Below are positions 20,884 through 33,483 of a stretch of 64,000 nt of DNA, one piece after another. The DNA is from Rosellinia necatrix (Eukaryota; Ascomycota; Sordariomycetes; Xylariales; Xylariaceae): the NCBI GenBank assembly GCA_021209875.1, contig JAGYVD010000007.1, positions 1,426,001 to 1,490,000 on the forward strand, written 5' to 3'. The notes beneath the pieces are model-generated. The model was not told where the DNA came from and did not search any database. It saw nothing but the letters and a program-made list of their open reading frames with translations. Positions within the stretch are counted from its first letter, which is position 1, and every line of letters starts with the position of its first letter. The position numbers and the translations under genes were made by a program.

Positions 20884-23521
20884 GTTTCGGCATTTCTTGA
20901 AGCCATCGTGTCCTCCGAATTTGCGCCTTATAAGGCCCCGCCGCTCCCGAGACGCTGATTAAAGATGACGGTAACTAACCTTGGGCGGTCCAGGTATGGT
21001 GGGGGTCGAACCGTTCTGCTCGGCGAAGGTTTTTAGGACGTCCGTATCGCATAGGCTCCGTGGGCTCACACCACACAAGACAGCACAATCTCGTTCGTTC
21101 ATCTTTAGTGCTTTGGGTAGAGCATCGAAAGCGTGCATAAAGTTTCTTGTTTTTAAGTTCTAGGCATTTACGTCGCGCTAGGGCTAGACGCTGGCACATG
21201 GCTAGCGAAGACGGGACGAGATATAAAGCAACCCCGTTGAAAGGAAGCCAAGGTAGACCATCTAGTGGAATGCCGATCCTCCCATCTATACACGTCAAAT
21301 TAACGAAAGTGGCCTTGATACATCGTGCTTACCATGCCTCCGTCCCAAGAGTAACCATGGCTTAGCAGGGAGATACTAGGAGAAGATAACACGGGGAGGG
21401 AGGTAAGGGGGCGCAACTCGCGGACATTCACTCGATCCGGCCACGGATGCGCACATGCCCACGGGCAAGGCAACGAAAGATCGGTAGGTACCAGAATGAA
21501 TATTCAACGAGACGCACTCGCGAAGGAGCGGTGTGGCATTGACCTGACACATCATGAAGCCCAACGAGACCTAGGGTACGTGTTCCTTCCACCCAAGCCC
21601 CGATAGAGGGCACCCCAAAGGAGCCCCCCGAAAGGCGCTCTTCTGGCAGCAATATAGACATCGCTATATAGTTTCGCAATCGGCTTCAGTTGCCGAGCTT
21701 ACCAATCACATTGCGATTCACATTTACAACACGATTGATAGCCGGCAACGGAGGCGATGTGACTCGCAGGCGCCGATTGCGCCCCGGACATCAAGGCCGA
21801 TCTGAGCGGGAATAAGCACCGGCCAGAGAGGCGACCTATCGACCATATAGCATAACTGGGTCCGGAGTAACCCGGCTGCGGCTTTTCGCCGAGCGGGTGG
21901 TCGCAGCCCATGGCCCCTCTCCGTCCTGGGTCGAGCGGACGCATCCAAGTGAGGGCTTCGTTTGGGGCTAAAATATGTTTGACTGATGCTTGAACGGGGG
22001 CCCCGCCGCCAGAGCATCAAATTAATAAATGCAGACAGGCATTAGTTACCTAATAACGTCCTTGACCTACCCAGGCACCATAGCACGTACAGTCTCGAGC
22101 CGCTCCAATCATGCCTGCGATCGGAATGCGATCGCGAGATTTACCTAAGCACGGCGAATTCCCGATGCTCCAACGGCTACCTATGTGCAGCACTGATCCG
22201 ACGAACTCCACAGCACTGAGACTCTCCACGTGGTCGTCCACACGTGTGTCTATCTAAGCCAGGCGCATTCCCAGGCGCATTCCCCGGCTCCGACGGTTTG
22301 TTGTGTGTGGGATGGGCACAGGAAACGAAGCCTCCAATGAGCATGTCCAGAGAGCAAGCCCGAGCCCACAACCAGATCCGAGGGAGGTTGCCCTGACCAG
22401 AGAATTCAATCTATGAAGATCCACTGTGGACCTCCCATCGGCGCCCACCGAAACCACACCCGCCAGAGATGCGATCCAGCCTGGATAGTGTGCATATGTA
22501 GATGAATAGACAGCATGTACCTACATGCCAAGGAGACCCGCGAAAGAGGGCCGGGTAATACCTGCGACTAGATAGTAGTCCAAGACACCGAGTTCACGAC
22601 CGCGGAACGGACCGATCCCAACGACACTCCAAGTCCCTCTCCCATCCACCGATAGTCGGCACCCCCGTACCCCCACCGACTCTCCGATCACGAGCTCACG
22701 ATACCCATTCAGGCGGGAGGGCGTTGAAAAGTCGGTGATCCACGCCGGCGCGAGAAACGGCAGGATTTCCATAATAGGGCCAACCAAAGGCGAAAAAAAA
22801 AACCCCTTCCTCCACTTTTTCTATCCTTGCTTCTTTGCCCCCTTGCCTCCATTTAGCCCTCCCGCACCAATGTCGTCTCGTCATAGGAAATCGGGCCAGC
22901 CCTGTTTTCCTTGGCCAATTCACTTGGTCACATCGTAGGCACTAAACTAGTAAATATTAAGCCTAGGTCGGGTTACAATTGGGATCGGAAACGGGAGGTA
23001 GAAGGGAGGGAGAGAGAAAAAAAGAGTTTGGAGGTGCTTATTCCCGTGCAGTGACTAATCTACTATGTAATAGATGAAAGTATCGGCACCGCCCAGGAGA
23101 GGATACGTCCTACAGTCACAATACCTCTTGTCGATATATAACACAGGGCCTGTCTCTGCTTCGTTTGCCTGAGAACCGCGTTTAGAAAGTGTGTGGCTTC
23201 AATACGTGTACTGCAGAGAGCCGACTTACTTGTCACTATCAGACTTCATCTTCTTAGAAGCATATATACTCAACCGGTTTGGTTGTTGGGATCTTAGACT
23301 GTATATTCAGCCTTCAGTTATAATAAGAAAAGTTCCTCTTCCGGATTCCTATCCTCTTTCTCTTTGAAACCCCTCCCCGTCCACTCAGTTCTAGTTAGGA
23401 ATATTGTTATTGAGTTGTGGCTTGCGCCTATAATGATACACGAACCATCACTCGTCGTCGTCGTCAAAGTACCTGCCCGCAATACGCCCAATAGGAGATC
23501 GATACCCGTCCACTACCCGAG
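20884..23521. other. Intergenic region
   Basis: No gene is recognised in 2.6 kb; open frames are short and overlapping. At 22440-22450 ggcgcccaccg matches the core I associate with the primer-binding start of many fungal LTR elements, but no flanking LTR pair was found. The right end is presumably the promoter of the MFS transporter. Confidence 0.45.
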
Positions 23522-25835
23522 ATGTCCACGCCGAACGCATCCGCTGCGAGCTCGCGTCCGCCCCTAGGCGACGACGAGAAGGCAGAGGCCGTCCCGCGGA
23601 CGAGCAGCAGCAGCAGCCACGACAGCAAGTCGTCTCGAGGCATCCGCTCCTCCTCCTCCTCCTCCTCCGCGCCGCGCGCCGGGGGTGATGCAGAGCAGCA
23701 GGACCAGCTCGAACGCTGCTCGACGAAGCACTCTGCCATCGGCGACACGCCCATCCAACCCATCGACTCGATCGTCGAGATCCCGGACGAATTCTACGAT
23801 AGATTGCCGGCGCACCGCAAGAGTACGTCATGCGAACATACCCCCCCTCCCTTCGGAAACTCCGCTGTTGTTGTATGTCCCTTCGGCGTGAAAAGGGGAA
23901 CTGACCCAGAGCCAAAGCTATCATTCTTGCCCTCATGTCCTTCAGCGCGTTCCTCTCCCCGGTCTCCAGCACCTCGGTACTGGCGGCCACCCCCGAGGTC
24001 GCCTCGGAATATGATACGACGGGCTCGATCGTGAACCTCGTGAATGCGCTGTATCTCTTGTTTATGGGCTTGTCGCCGATCGTCTGGGGCCCGCTGAGCC
24101 AGGTGTAGTAAGTTGCTATCAGCACCATCTCCCCCGGTACTCTACTCAGGTCAAGAACGGAAAGATTCCTCTTGAACTACTACGCCCTGTGTGATCTATA
24201 TAATTCCAAGCTGCCCGAGAAGTACGCTGATTTAACGATTACTGACTCCGAGTTTCATAGCGGCCGCAGACCGGTGAGTGTCCGATTCGTTAGATCGGTT
24301 GAGGGCCCGGGAGCCGCGATACATTGGCAATAAATAAGGAGATGGGATAAATGAAAATTATATCAGGCTAATAGACTATTCACTTAGATCTCCCTAATCA
24401 CGGGCGGTGGCTTCGTGATTACGAGTATCGGTACCGCACTCGCTCCCAACCTCGGGGCCTTCTTCTTCTTCCGCTTGTTTACAGCGTTCTTGGGTACCTC
24501 CTTCTTACTGAACGGGGCTGCTGTCATAGGGTAAGTCGTCGTTCTATTTACATTGTGTACCCCTGAGAAGTTGAACACACCGACTATACCTTCAGATGCC
24601 CTGTCGCCAACACAGCGGAATTTCTCACATGGGGGCACAAGCTAACATGCCTCTTCTTCAAAGCGATATATACCGCCCTATTGAGCGTGGGCAAGGAACA
24701 GGTTGGTTTATGTCAGGTACCTTGATAGGGCCGGCCTTTGGCCCCTTCCTCGGTGGCCTTATCGTCACGTATGCCTCATGGCGCGTGATCTTTTGGTTAC
24801 AAACCGGCCTTGCCGGTCTTGCGACTATCGGGATCTACTTCCTAATGCCTGAGACAATCTTTCACAAGAAAATTGATGACCTGGAAGGCTATAGCGGACG
24901 CGAAAAGGGACGCGCCTTGCTTTCAATGCTCAATCCTTGGGGTGTCTTGAAATTATTCGAATATCCCAGTACGTTTTATACAGAAATTCCCTCCTCTGGC
25001 AAGCTGGTGGCGGGTTTTATGGCATTTGGGCAGCCACGATGACCTAAGCACGTAAACATGTTAGTGGCGCACTGGCATTCGCTAACTCAAGTTTCGTCTA
25101 GATTTCATCTTGACTGGTTTCGCCAGTGCGTCGCTTGTATGGAACATGTATAGCATACTGACGCCGATTCGATACGTCCTAAACCCGCGGTACCACTTGA
25201 CGACACCACTACAAGGCGGACTCTTCTACTTAGCTCCAGGATTTGGATATCTCACGGGTACGTTCGTCGGCGGGAGGTATGCAGACTATATTGTAAAGGT
25301 GTATATCCGCAAGCGTGGTGTCCGGATCCCCGAAGACCGCATGTACTCGGCGCTACCATTCATAGGGATTGTGATACCGGGAAGCGTCATCATCTACGGG
25401 TGGTGCGTAGAGAAGGATGTTGGCGGCATCCCGTTGACGGTGATTGTGCTGTTCCTGCAAGGCCTCGCCCAGCTCTTCTGCTTCCCATCGCTGAATACCT
25501 ATTGCCTAGACGTCATGAGCGGGCGCGGGGCTGAAGTAATCGCCGGGAACTATGCAATGCGGTATGTTTTTGGATGCATAGCGACGGCCGTTGTGCTACC
25601 AGCCATCGAAACCATTGGCGTGGGGTGGTTCTCGACCATCACCACCTTCTTCCTGCTTGGAGGGGCATTATGCACATACCTATCAATCCGCTACGGGAAA
25701 CAGTGGAGGGACGCCATCGACGCAAAGCACAAGATGAAGAAGCTGAAGGAGCGGGAGAAGAACAGCCGGGCTTCGCATACTTCCGCCGAGAAACCGACGA
25801 GTCAGAGTGATGTCGCAAAGAAAGCAGAGCCATGA
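23522..25835 (+). CDS. DHA1-family MFS transporter
   Basis: Six exons: 23522-23822, 23918-24107, 24261-24273, 24388-24530, 24664-24968, 25102-25835; 561 residues. Exon 3 is a 13-nt microexon which, with its flanks, encodes Tyr-Gly-Arg-Arg-Pro, the conserved end of MFS motif A in the loop after TM2. The hydrophilic N-terminus has Ser runs, followed by TTGSIVNLVNALYLLFMG (TM2 region), PLSQVYGRRP, GWFMSGTLIGPAFGPFLGG (motif C-like, TM5), then WNMYSILTPIRYVLNPRYHL in the second half. The C-terminus is a charged Lys/Glu tail. The pattern fits fungal DHA1 drug:H+ antiporters of the Qdr/Aqr/Dtr kind. It is predicted to sit in the plasma membrane; substrate unknown. No biosynthetic cluster genes are adjacent. 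Intron lengths are 95, 153, 114, 133 and 133 nt. Confidence 0.88.
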
Positions 25836-26430
25836 GGGATGGCGCTGGTGTGGGCGAAATAAGCTGGAACACAGCACCGATGACGACGACAGTCCACAAC
25901 AAACCGGCCCCGTGATGGAGGGAAGATCCGGCGCCATATGCACCGTGAAAGATGCCAGGATACTCCTTAGAATCTCATGATAATTTTTAAGGTTGAATCT
26001 GCACATTGCCTATAACCTGGCCACGTACTCTCAGAGCTGCCAAGCATGCCGTAATTGACACCGAAAACCCATCACTACCTACCTATCCAGATACCGGTTG
26101 ATTCCGGGCGCTGCAGACCCCGGAATTTGCCTGGTTGTCCGGTGAGCGGACGAGAATCGGCAGATGGGCTGAAGACTCGGACATGGTTGACCAATCAGTG
26201 CAAGCATAACAGTAGAGATTGTAACCATCGCAAGTCTCGTCTGAAATGCAGCATATGCTACGACAGGCTCTGCCTTTTTATCCGCTGCAGGCCGTGGAGG
26301 GAGATGCCGGCAAATTTGCGTAGAGCTACAGAACGTCGCACCATCCCAGCAGCACGAACCGTGTCACACGCGTGGCCCATGGAACAGAACAGTATCGCGC
26401 ATAGAAGCTGATGATGATATCTGCGGTAAA

Positions 26431-26490
26431 TCGCGACGACTATTGCGATGCCTATCGCGACGGCTATTGCGACGGCTATTGCGACAGATA
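26431..26490. repeat. 12-bp tandem repeat, five copies
   Basis: Five consecutive 12-bp units of the form tcgcgacggcta/ttgcgacggcta with a few substitutions. It is non-coding and located about 600 bp downstream of the MFS gene. Confidence 0.85.
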
Positions 26491-28675
26491 TTATCTCGGC
26501 TCTGTGTTCCTAGATTTACCAGAGGGCATCTGGAATGACCTGATTTGACGTTGTGATGGATGTCGCAGACTCCGGTCCCTATCTACACTACCTAGGCAAT
26601 GGCTTCGGGTCGGTCGGTCATACGAAACAGCTAAGGCGTACGCAATGTTAGAGACTTGGCACTGCCACACTGCACACCTTAACCTTCTACCTGTATCAAC
26701 TTGGAAAGCACTAGTTACCTGGGTACCTAGATAGGTATCCAGTAGTACGGTGGTGAGACGTGAAGGCTATGCGCTCTGTCATCTTCATTTGTGGGGGTGC
26801 GGTAGCGCTGGGTTAATGGCCTCGTGGAGTAAGGCATGTATGCACCCACGTAGGTACCTGACTTACCTACCTACCTCTGTGGGTACTTGTGGATGGCGAT
26901 AAGGCATGCGAGACTTCCACATTCTTCCAAAGGCGGACTGCAGGGTTATGACGACGGAACCCCCCCAACATACCATAGTAGTGTACAGCAACACCTTAGG
27001 CAGGCCCTACCCAAATGTCCACTTTGACACGCGGGCAGCAAAAATCCGGCGTAATGTTGTGTTTCATGTTAGCGGGCCGGATCTACATACGATTAATTAC
27101 CCAGGTGCTATCGGACGAGGTTCCGGCACGCCCCCAGTCGTGAAGATCGCTGCACAGCCTATCATGCGGTATTCGGCGCTGCTTGATCTTCATGAAAGCT
27201 GAGCCTCAATTATTATTATTATTATTTTTTTTCTGGCGTGCTAATGATTATTTCTTTATTATCTTCATAATTCGGCCTGGTTTTCCTTTTATCAAACCTA
27301 GCATAGCTAGTTAGCCTAGGGTATTGATCGTTCCATGTTTTGGGGATTAGCTCTAGTTAGATAGTTCTAAAACATTAAATAATTGCTTGATGGATGGTAG
27401 CTTGGATGGGTGACAGACATGCTTTGTGGCGGAGAATTCCTGTTGACCAATCAAGCAACCCGCATACACTGCGCGTGCTGCGCACGGTGAATTATACATA
27501 CACCTACTAAACTGTCACCATAGCATTTCCTAGGTATGTTGATGCCATGCCCATGGGAACGAAGCTCTGCTAAGGCTGCATAAATCTAAATGTTTGCTCC
27601 GTTCCGCACTAGACTTCCCAGTGATGATATGTGAACTTTGAGTAACATCTATCTGATCGTACTATCTAATATGTTTGACTGTTAGGTACTACTTACCCGT
27701 ACGACATATGAACCATTACGTCTACACAGCGATATAGCCCTTGTTTCCTCACTCTTTTCTTCCTCTTTCCTCCGCCCCCCGGTCTTGGTTAAAGTATCAC
27801 TCGTGTTTATATCACATATGATCCCGCTCATCGCGGTGGTCCGTCTATCTTCGTGGGTGCTGGTGATATGATTTTTATCCCCAACATTGGCACCGGGATG
27901 CGGATTAGCCCCGGCCACACCCACGGCAATAAGGTAACCATATATAGAATGCTAATTGCCGATCATAACGGTGTTTGGATCTGGGCAAACCCGACTGATT
28001 TAAATGAGGACCGACGAACAAATTATTTTGTGAACCGTTTGTCCGCCCCTGTGTTAGCATCTTACTTCCCGCTTACGCCCGGGAGCTAGTCTAGTAGCTG
28101 GAGGCTCAAGCAACAATAGAACTAACTGCCAGGGGGTCATTTTTAAAAGAAATAGGATAAAATATACCGAAGAATAGAATACTCCACTAGATAGGTAGTT
28201 CTATGCAACTTGTTACATGGCACATTCTAGCTCAAGCCGATGAGGCAGTGGCGCCGAGTCAGGCAATGACGTAGGTGATTGGGTTGTCGCGCGGCTAGGG
28301 GGGATCTGAAACAAGTTCTTGCTCAAGATTGTTCTGTCTCAAATCGGCAAAGAACGCTTGAAACATCATCTTCATACAGCCAGCATCTAGACTCCCTTGC
28401 TCAATGCTGGATGGGGGTACACTATACCTATAAAATGTTTTAGACGGTCAAGCCATGCAATACACCCACCATGCTCTCTATCCAATAAACCAACTCTATT
28501 AATCTCCGTAGGGCCATGTTAGGTTTATTTTGCTCTTGACATACACGATTATTTCTACTCTTGGGGTTAATAATAACATACCTACACTACCTACTGTAAA
28601 TAAAGACCTGCACATTTACTGCTATTTCGGTCGAGCAGGTGCTAGTGATGTCCCTTGGCCTGCACTCACCCACCA

Positions 28676-28775
28676 GTACCTCCTACCTAAGTACCTACAT
28701 AGGCAAGGCAAGTAAGTTATGACAAGGCTAGCTGGGCTACCTAGGTAGGCATCTAATTGCCTATCAACCTACCTC
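28676..28775. repeat. TACC/GGTA repeat cluster
   Basis: Repeated tacctacctaagtacctac-like sequence on both orientations in gene-free DNA. It belongs to the dispersed class seen throughout the window. Confidence 0.7.
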
Positions 28776-30029
28776 CCAGTGGCATGTGCCCAGGCATGCA
28801 GGTGGGTTGTTCTTCGTAAACAGACCTAACATGCCCAGGCACCTATTTCCATCGTGGTGGTTCTATAAATGAATATGTACTATAATATCTGCATGCTTAC
28901 AGCAATTGCATTTAGTCCCTGGCTTGGATAAGCATCTATCTACAGATGACATATCTCTTTAGTCTTTGTCAGATACTCAGGTTGTGTATATAATAAATAC
29001 CTAGTGACCTTAGGGTCACACCTCTTGCAGAAACAGCGCATTGCGTAAGAGTGGACCCATTCTCAATTTCCGCCAAGGTACAGCTAAGTATTAAGTCTAG
29101 GCATGCTCTGTATCGTCCAATACTAAGAGGGCATTGGCCCTGAACCGTCCCCTTTGGGTGCTTTTTTGATATTTACGGCATGTACCAATACTTCTTATAC
29201 ATTGAGATACCTGAGTACGTAGTGCAGACAGTTTCTGGCTGGAAACCACCGGACCACCTCGGTAGCAACAACTCGGCTGAACTTACACCAGCTACCTGCC
29301 CAAGGTATGGCATGATAGCGTGGTGCTTGCTTAGTAGTAGGTACCTTGCATGGTATGGTATGTGATATGGCAAGACCCGAAGGTGGAGGGTGGATGACGA
29401 AGATCCCCGATGTGCCGATAGAGTTCCAACACGAAAGAGGTTCCAGAATGAATTGCGCGTCCGTGGGACATAAGCACACAGATGATTGCCTGTTAGGGCC
29501 GCCAATAAGTGGTCTCCTGTCTGAGGGGGGGAATCCAAACCTATTTTCTGCTGGGGATCGACGACTGGCTCTTGCTCTCATTTGTTTTGACCCATTGCCG
29601 TTGTGGCCCCCTTCTTTCTGTAGTTATGTGTAGCAAGGCAGGCATGCAACTGCACACGGTGTAAAACACACACCTGTATGTACGTGGTACAGGCACCTGC
29701 ATGGCTGCAGTAGCAGTAGCTGTGTGTTCACGCATCCCGAGCACACATTAGAGCCAGCAGAGCCAGCTGACAACTGACCATCTCCTACATGCCTGCCTTC
29801 CGGAAGGTCGATCAGAGTTAATACCATGTGAGAAACAAGGTACCGAGCAAGCACTCCTCAGGTACGGGCTGCTTGAACAATCCGCCCAAGTCACATCAGT
29901 CTAGGAACCCAACCCAACAGCCTTTCTCCCTACATTCTCTCGCATTGGCAGCCTTATCTGCTCGCGCTGTTCATTGCCATTGTTTGCAGTGATCACTTCT
30001 GGCGCTCTAATTTCCACCTATTCCCACCT

Positions 30030-30140
30030 CCCCTCTGCATCTGCCTCTGCATCTGCCTCTGCCTTTGCCTCTGCCTCTGTGCCTCTGTGCCTCTGTGCCT
30101 CGTCCTTCCCTCTCTCCCTCTCCCTCTCCCTCTCTGTTTC
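30030..30140. repeat. C/T-rich microsatellite tract
   Basis: Runs of ctctgc, tgcctctg and ctctcc repeats make a strand-biased pyrimidine tract upstream of the DUF3405 gene. Such tracts are common in promoters and leaders of filamentous ascomycetes. Confidence 0.7.
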
Positions 30141-30859
30141 TCGTTCTGACTCTATCCCTTCTCTTGTCACCAACCAGCACTCGCACCATATCCGAGAACC
30201 CACGCTCCTTAATCTCCTACGTTCATGTTCCTGATAATTTCTTTTCTTTGCAAGCTATCTCTTGTAACTATCTCTCGTAACACAGTCGGCAAACAGGTGC
30301 CCCCTCCTACATCGGCCAGGTGCCCCGTCCTATCCCCGTCAGGCAAACCGCAGCAACTGCACGTTATAGTTGAAGCCAACGTCACCTTTATTTTCCAGCA
30401 TCCAGCACGCGTTTACGCCTATCTAGCTACGTACGCAGACGCGCAAGTACGGGCATGACATAAGCCGGCATCGCTCGCAGCTCGCTCCGTCAATCTATCT
30501 CCGGTCTAACTCAATACCCCACGCCATCCAGCCCGATCCATTTGTGACACCTCCGTTCTCATCCCCCCGATCTTTGTAATTCGCATGTTCCCCCTGTACC
30601 ACCGATTGTGTTCCATCTGTTAGGCCTCGATGCCCGGTTAGGGTAGCAGCCAAAGTCTGTGCTAGCCGGATTCTTTTATCTATTGGCCTCGAGATACCCT
30701 GGCGAGTTCACAATATTAACAACCGATTTCTTTCTCTCCTGGTGTGAGCATCGACTTCTATGCTCCTTAGAGACCAACGTTATCTACGCGTGAGCGCGGC
30801 CTACTGCACGTACTTGTCAGCACTACGCAAAACCTACACCTATCCACGCGGCAGCCACG

Positions 30860-33483
30860 ATGGGCGGGTTATCAGGCTTCATGGCACGGCAACCCGGTTC
30901 CTTCTCGACTACAATGGGGCGCAAGAGCGACCTCTATCTACCCATGCACAACAATGCAAAACCTGCAGCTAAATTCCAAGTTAAAGCGTTATTGGGGCAT
31001 TGCCTCTACCGTCGTGTTGTTATATGGGCTGTTTTTGGTTGTGCACTTCTGGCATTAGTTCTTTTCGACCCGCATCTGACCTCGCGACCTCGGAATGTTC
31101 TGAACATAGTCCAAGGCAGCAAGGGCCGAATGAAGGAAAACCACAGTACCGCCGAACATGCTCTATTGTACCACCAAGACAGCATAGACGTGACCCCCCC
31201 GAAGCAGGAGACCGTTCACGAGGTTCAATTTGAGGTCAAGGTTGATGCGGTAGAAGGAGAAGCTACCGAGGTAATTTCAGTCGAGGTCGCAGGCAACACA
31301 CCCAATGAATCACCACACGAGCTATCTATCGAAATTTTGGCTGAGACACCCGCCAAAGCCCCGGTTGAAGCATCCGCCGAAGCACCCATCAAAGTATCTA
31401 TTGAATCATTCGACGACAAACCTATTGAAATACCCATAGAGCTCCCTAGCGGCATGTTCGAGGATGAGGCTGTCCAAGAAGAAGAGGAAGCTAGCCAAGG
31501 CGAAGAAATCTTAGACGGACCAAAGTGGCTTAGATATAAACAGTAAGTAGCAGAGTCAGCTCAGGTGTTGAAGTGAAAAATGAAGCCCTAACCACGGCTA
31601 ATAGCCTCGATGGTTATTACGGAGGTTTGAGAGCGTTGGTGCGACCTTCGGAGTACCAGCCCGAATATCCGAAATCAAAGCTCCATCCCTCTGAACCAAT
31701 CACGATGCCTCATCATAGCGATATACCAAAACCAGCTGTATACCGGCCTCAGCCAGACTACAACTCGGACGAATGGCAGAAAAACTATGTGCCTGTGAAC
31801 CCCTGCTATGTTGATTCGGATAAAAGAGTGCCAGCTCCCGACGTCTACGCCTACCGCGGCCTTATCCAAGGTCAACCCAGAGCCGCGATAGGATCTCATG
31901 AGACTCTAGGGCTCCAGAACGACGTTTGCTTTGACCGTTTTGGCCGATACGGCCCTTACGGCCTTGGATATAGCCCGGATCGTGGCGGGGTGAGCGAATC
32001 TTTGGACACCGAAAGTGAGGGAAGTGAAGCGGTGTGGGAGCAGTCAGGCCAAATTAACTGGAACGAAGTCGATTGGGCAGAGGCCCAAGCCCAATGCTTT
32101 ATTTCGAATAGGGGACGATTTTTCACCGGTAACCAAACACTAGATGCGGAATCTGCATCAACTGGCCGTAAAAAGCTGCATCGTACCGCTATTGTTGTGA
32201 GAACATATGTCGGCTTTAAATGGACAGCCCACGCAGTGCTTAATTTCCGCGCCATGGTCTCTGAGTTAAATCTACAGTCGGGCGGCGAGTATGATGTGCA
32301 TTTCCTCTTGCATGTCCGAGATAACAATGCCCCCGTATGGGCTGATGCAGCAACAGCACAAGAGATCATCAACGCTAACGTCCCGGCGGAATTCCATGGG
32401 CTATGCACTCTGTGGTCTGAAGCACAAATGAAGTTATTTTATCCCGGAAATTTCGGCGACACTTACGAGAACCCATCCAACGGAGATATTCATGGTGTCT
32501 ATCGATCTGCTCATATGCCCCTACAGCACTTCGCACTGACGCATCCCGAATATGAATACTTCTGGAATTGGGAGATGGATATGCGATGGACTGGTTCTTA
32601 TTACGAACTCTTTGATCGGCTTGGTAAATGGGGCGCCAAACAAAGCAGGGTTGGTGCCTGGGAGCGTTCAGCCAAGTACTATATCCCTGGGCTGCATGGT
32701 ACATGGGAAAACTTTGCCGAGTTGGTGAACACCGAAACGCGACTTTCCCACAGGCGACCGTTACTCGGTCCGGTGACCTTTCCTGGTAAAATTGCCCTCA
32801 ACGAAGGCGAGAATTTTATGCCAGCTAGTTGTGCAAGCGGATCTGACTTGTCGCTGTGTGGTGTCGGCGAGGAGGCAGACCTCATCACCTTAAACCCTCT
32901 CTTCGACACTGAGGAGTCTGGATGGGTTTTCGCCGGCGATGTTACAGGCTACCAGACTACACTGCCAATGCCTCCACGAAGATGCTCCATCGTCACAGCC
33001 TCACGTCTTTCTCGTCGTTTGCTTTTGGTTATGCATGAAGAAACCTGGCGTCTTCATCATAGCATGTTTAGCGAGATGTTTCCGTCTACAATGGCTTTCC
33101 ACCATGGTCTGAAGGCCGTTTTCGCTCCGCACCCTGTGTTCCTGGATCGTGATTGGCCTCAGGTTGGAATCGATGAAGCCTTCAATGGGGGCCGGGATCA
33201 TAGTACCAGCGGTCATGGCTCTCCATTCGACCTCGATAATGAACACAACCACAAAGGCACAACTTGGTATTACAATAGCGAGTTTGCAGGGTTGCTGTGG
33301 AGGCGATGGCTCGGCTATGCCCAGAGGGACGGCCGAGGCGAAAATGGCGGGCGGGCAGGCGAGGGCGCCATGCGTGGCGGGCGAGAAGAAGAACAGAATC
33401 CCGCTAGCAGCGGACGGCTCTGTCTCCAAAGCATGCTTGTACACCCCATCAAGTGGGAGGACCCAGCCGAGAAGGACGGCTAG
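30860..33483 (+). CDS. DUF3405 family type II membrane protein
   Basis: Two exons (30860-31542 and 31605-33483; 62-nt intron with donor GTAAGT and a CCCTAACC branch site), 853 residues. The splice joins WLRYK to HLDGYYGGLRALV. The short basic cytoplasmic N-terminus is followed by a single hydrophobic segment (about 52-71) and a long Pro/Glu/Val-rich stem with imperfect repeats such as APVEASAEAPIK and IEIPIELP (about 130-220). The rest is the conserved lumenal part: RTAIVVRTYVGFKW, then NWEMDMRWTGSYYEL and SAKYYIPGLHGTW, which I recognise as the fungal DUF3405 family. The N-cytoplasmic anchor plus stem resembles Golgi glycosyltransferases, and an enzymatic role on glycans is a reasonable guess but unproven. 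The C-terminal tail is Gly/Arg/Glu-rich. Confidence 0.85.

Larger units (their letters stand above)
25836..30859. other. Long stretch without a recognised gene
   Basis: Five kilobases with only small overlapping open frames. The largest (for example 26055-26411 and 26906-27202 on plus) have no motif I know. Visible structure: a 12-bp tandem array (26431-26490), GGTA/TACC clusters (about 26850-26882 and 28676-28775), and a C/T-rich low-complexity tract (about 30030-30140) some 700 bp upstream of the DUF3405 gene, probably part of its promoter or leader. Confidence 0.5.

Noticed and set aside
27395..27450. Possible 5S rRNA fragment (cttggatgggtgac)
   Set aside because: Only about 14 nt resemble the 3' half of 5S rRNA; no matching 5' half or internal promoter is present.
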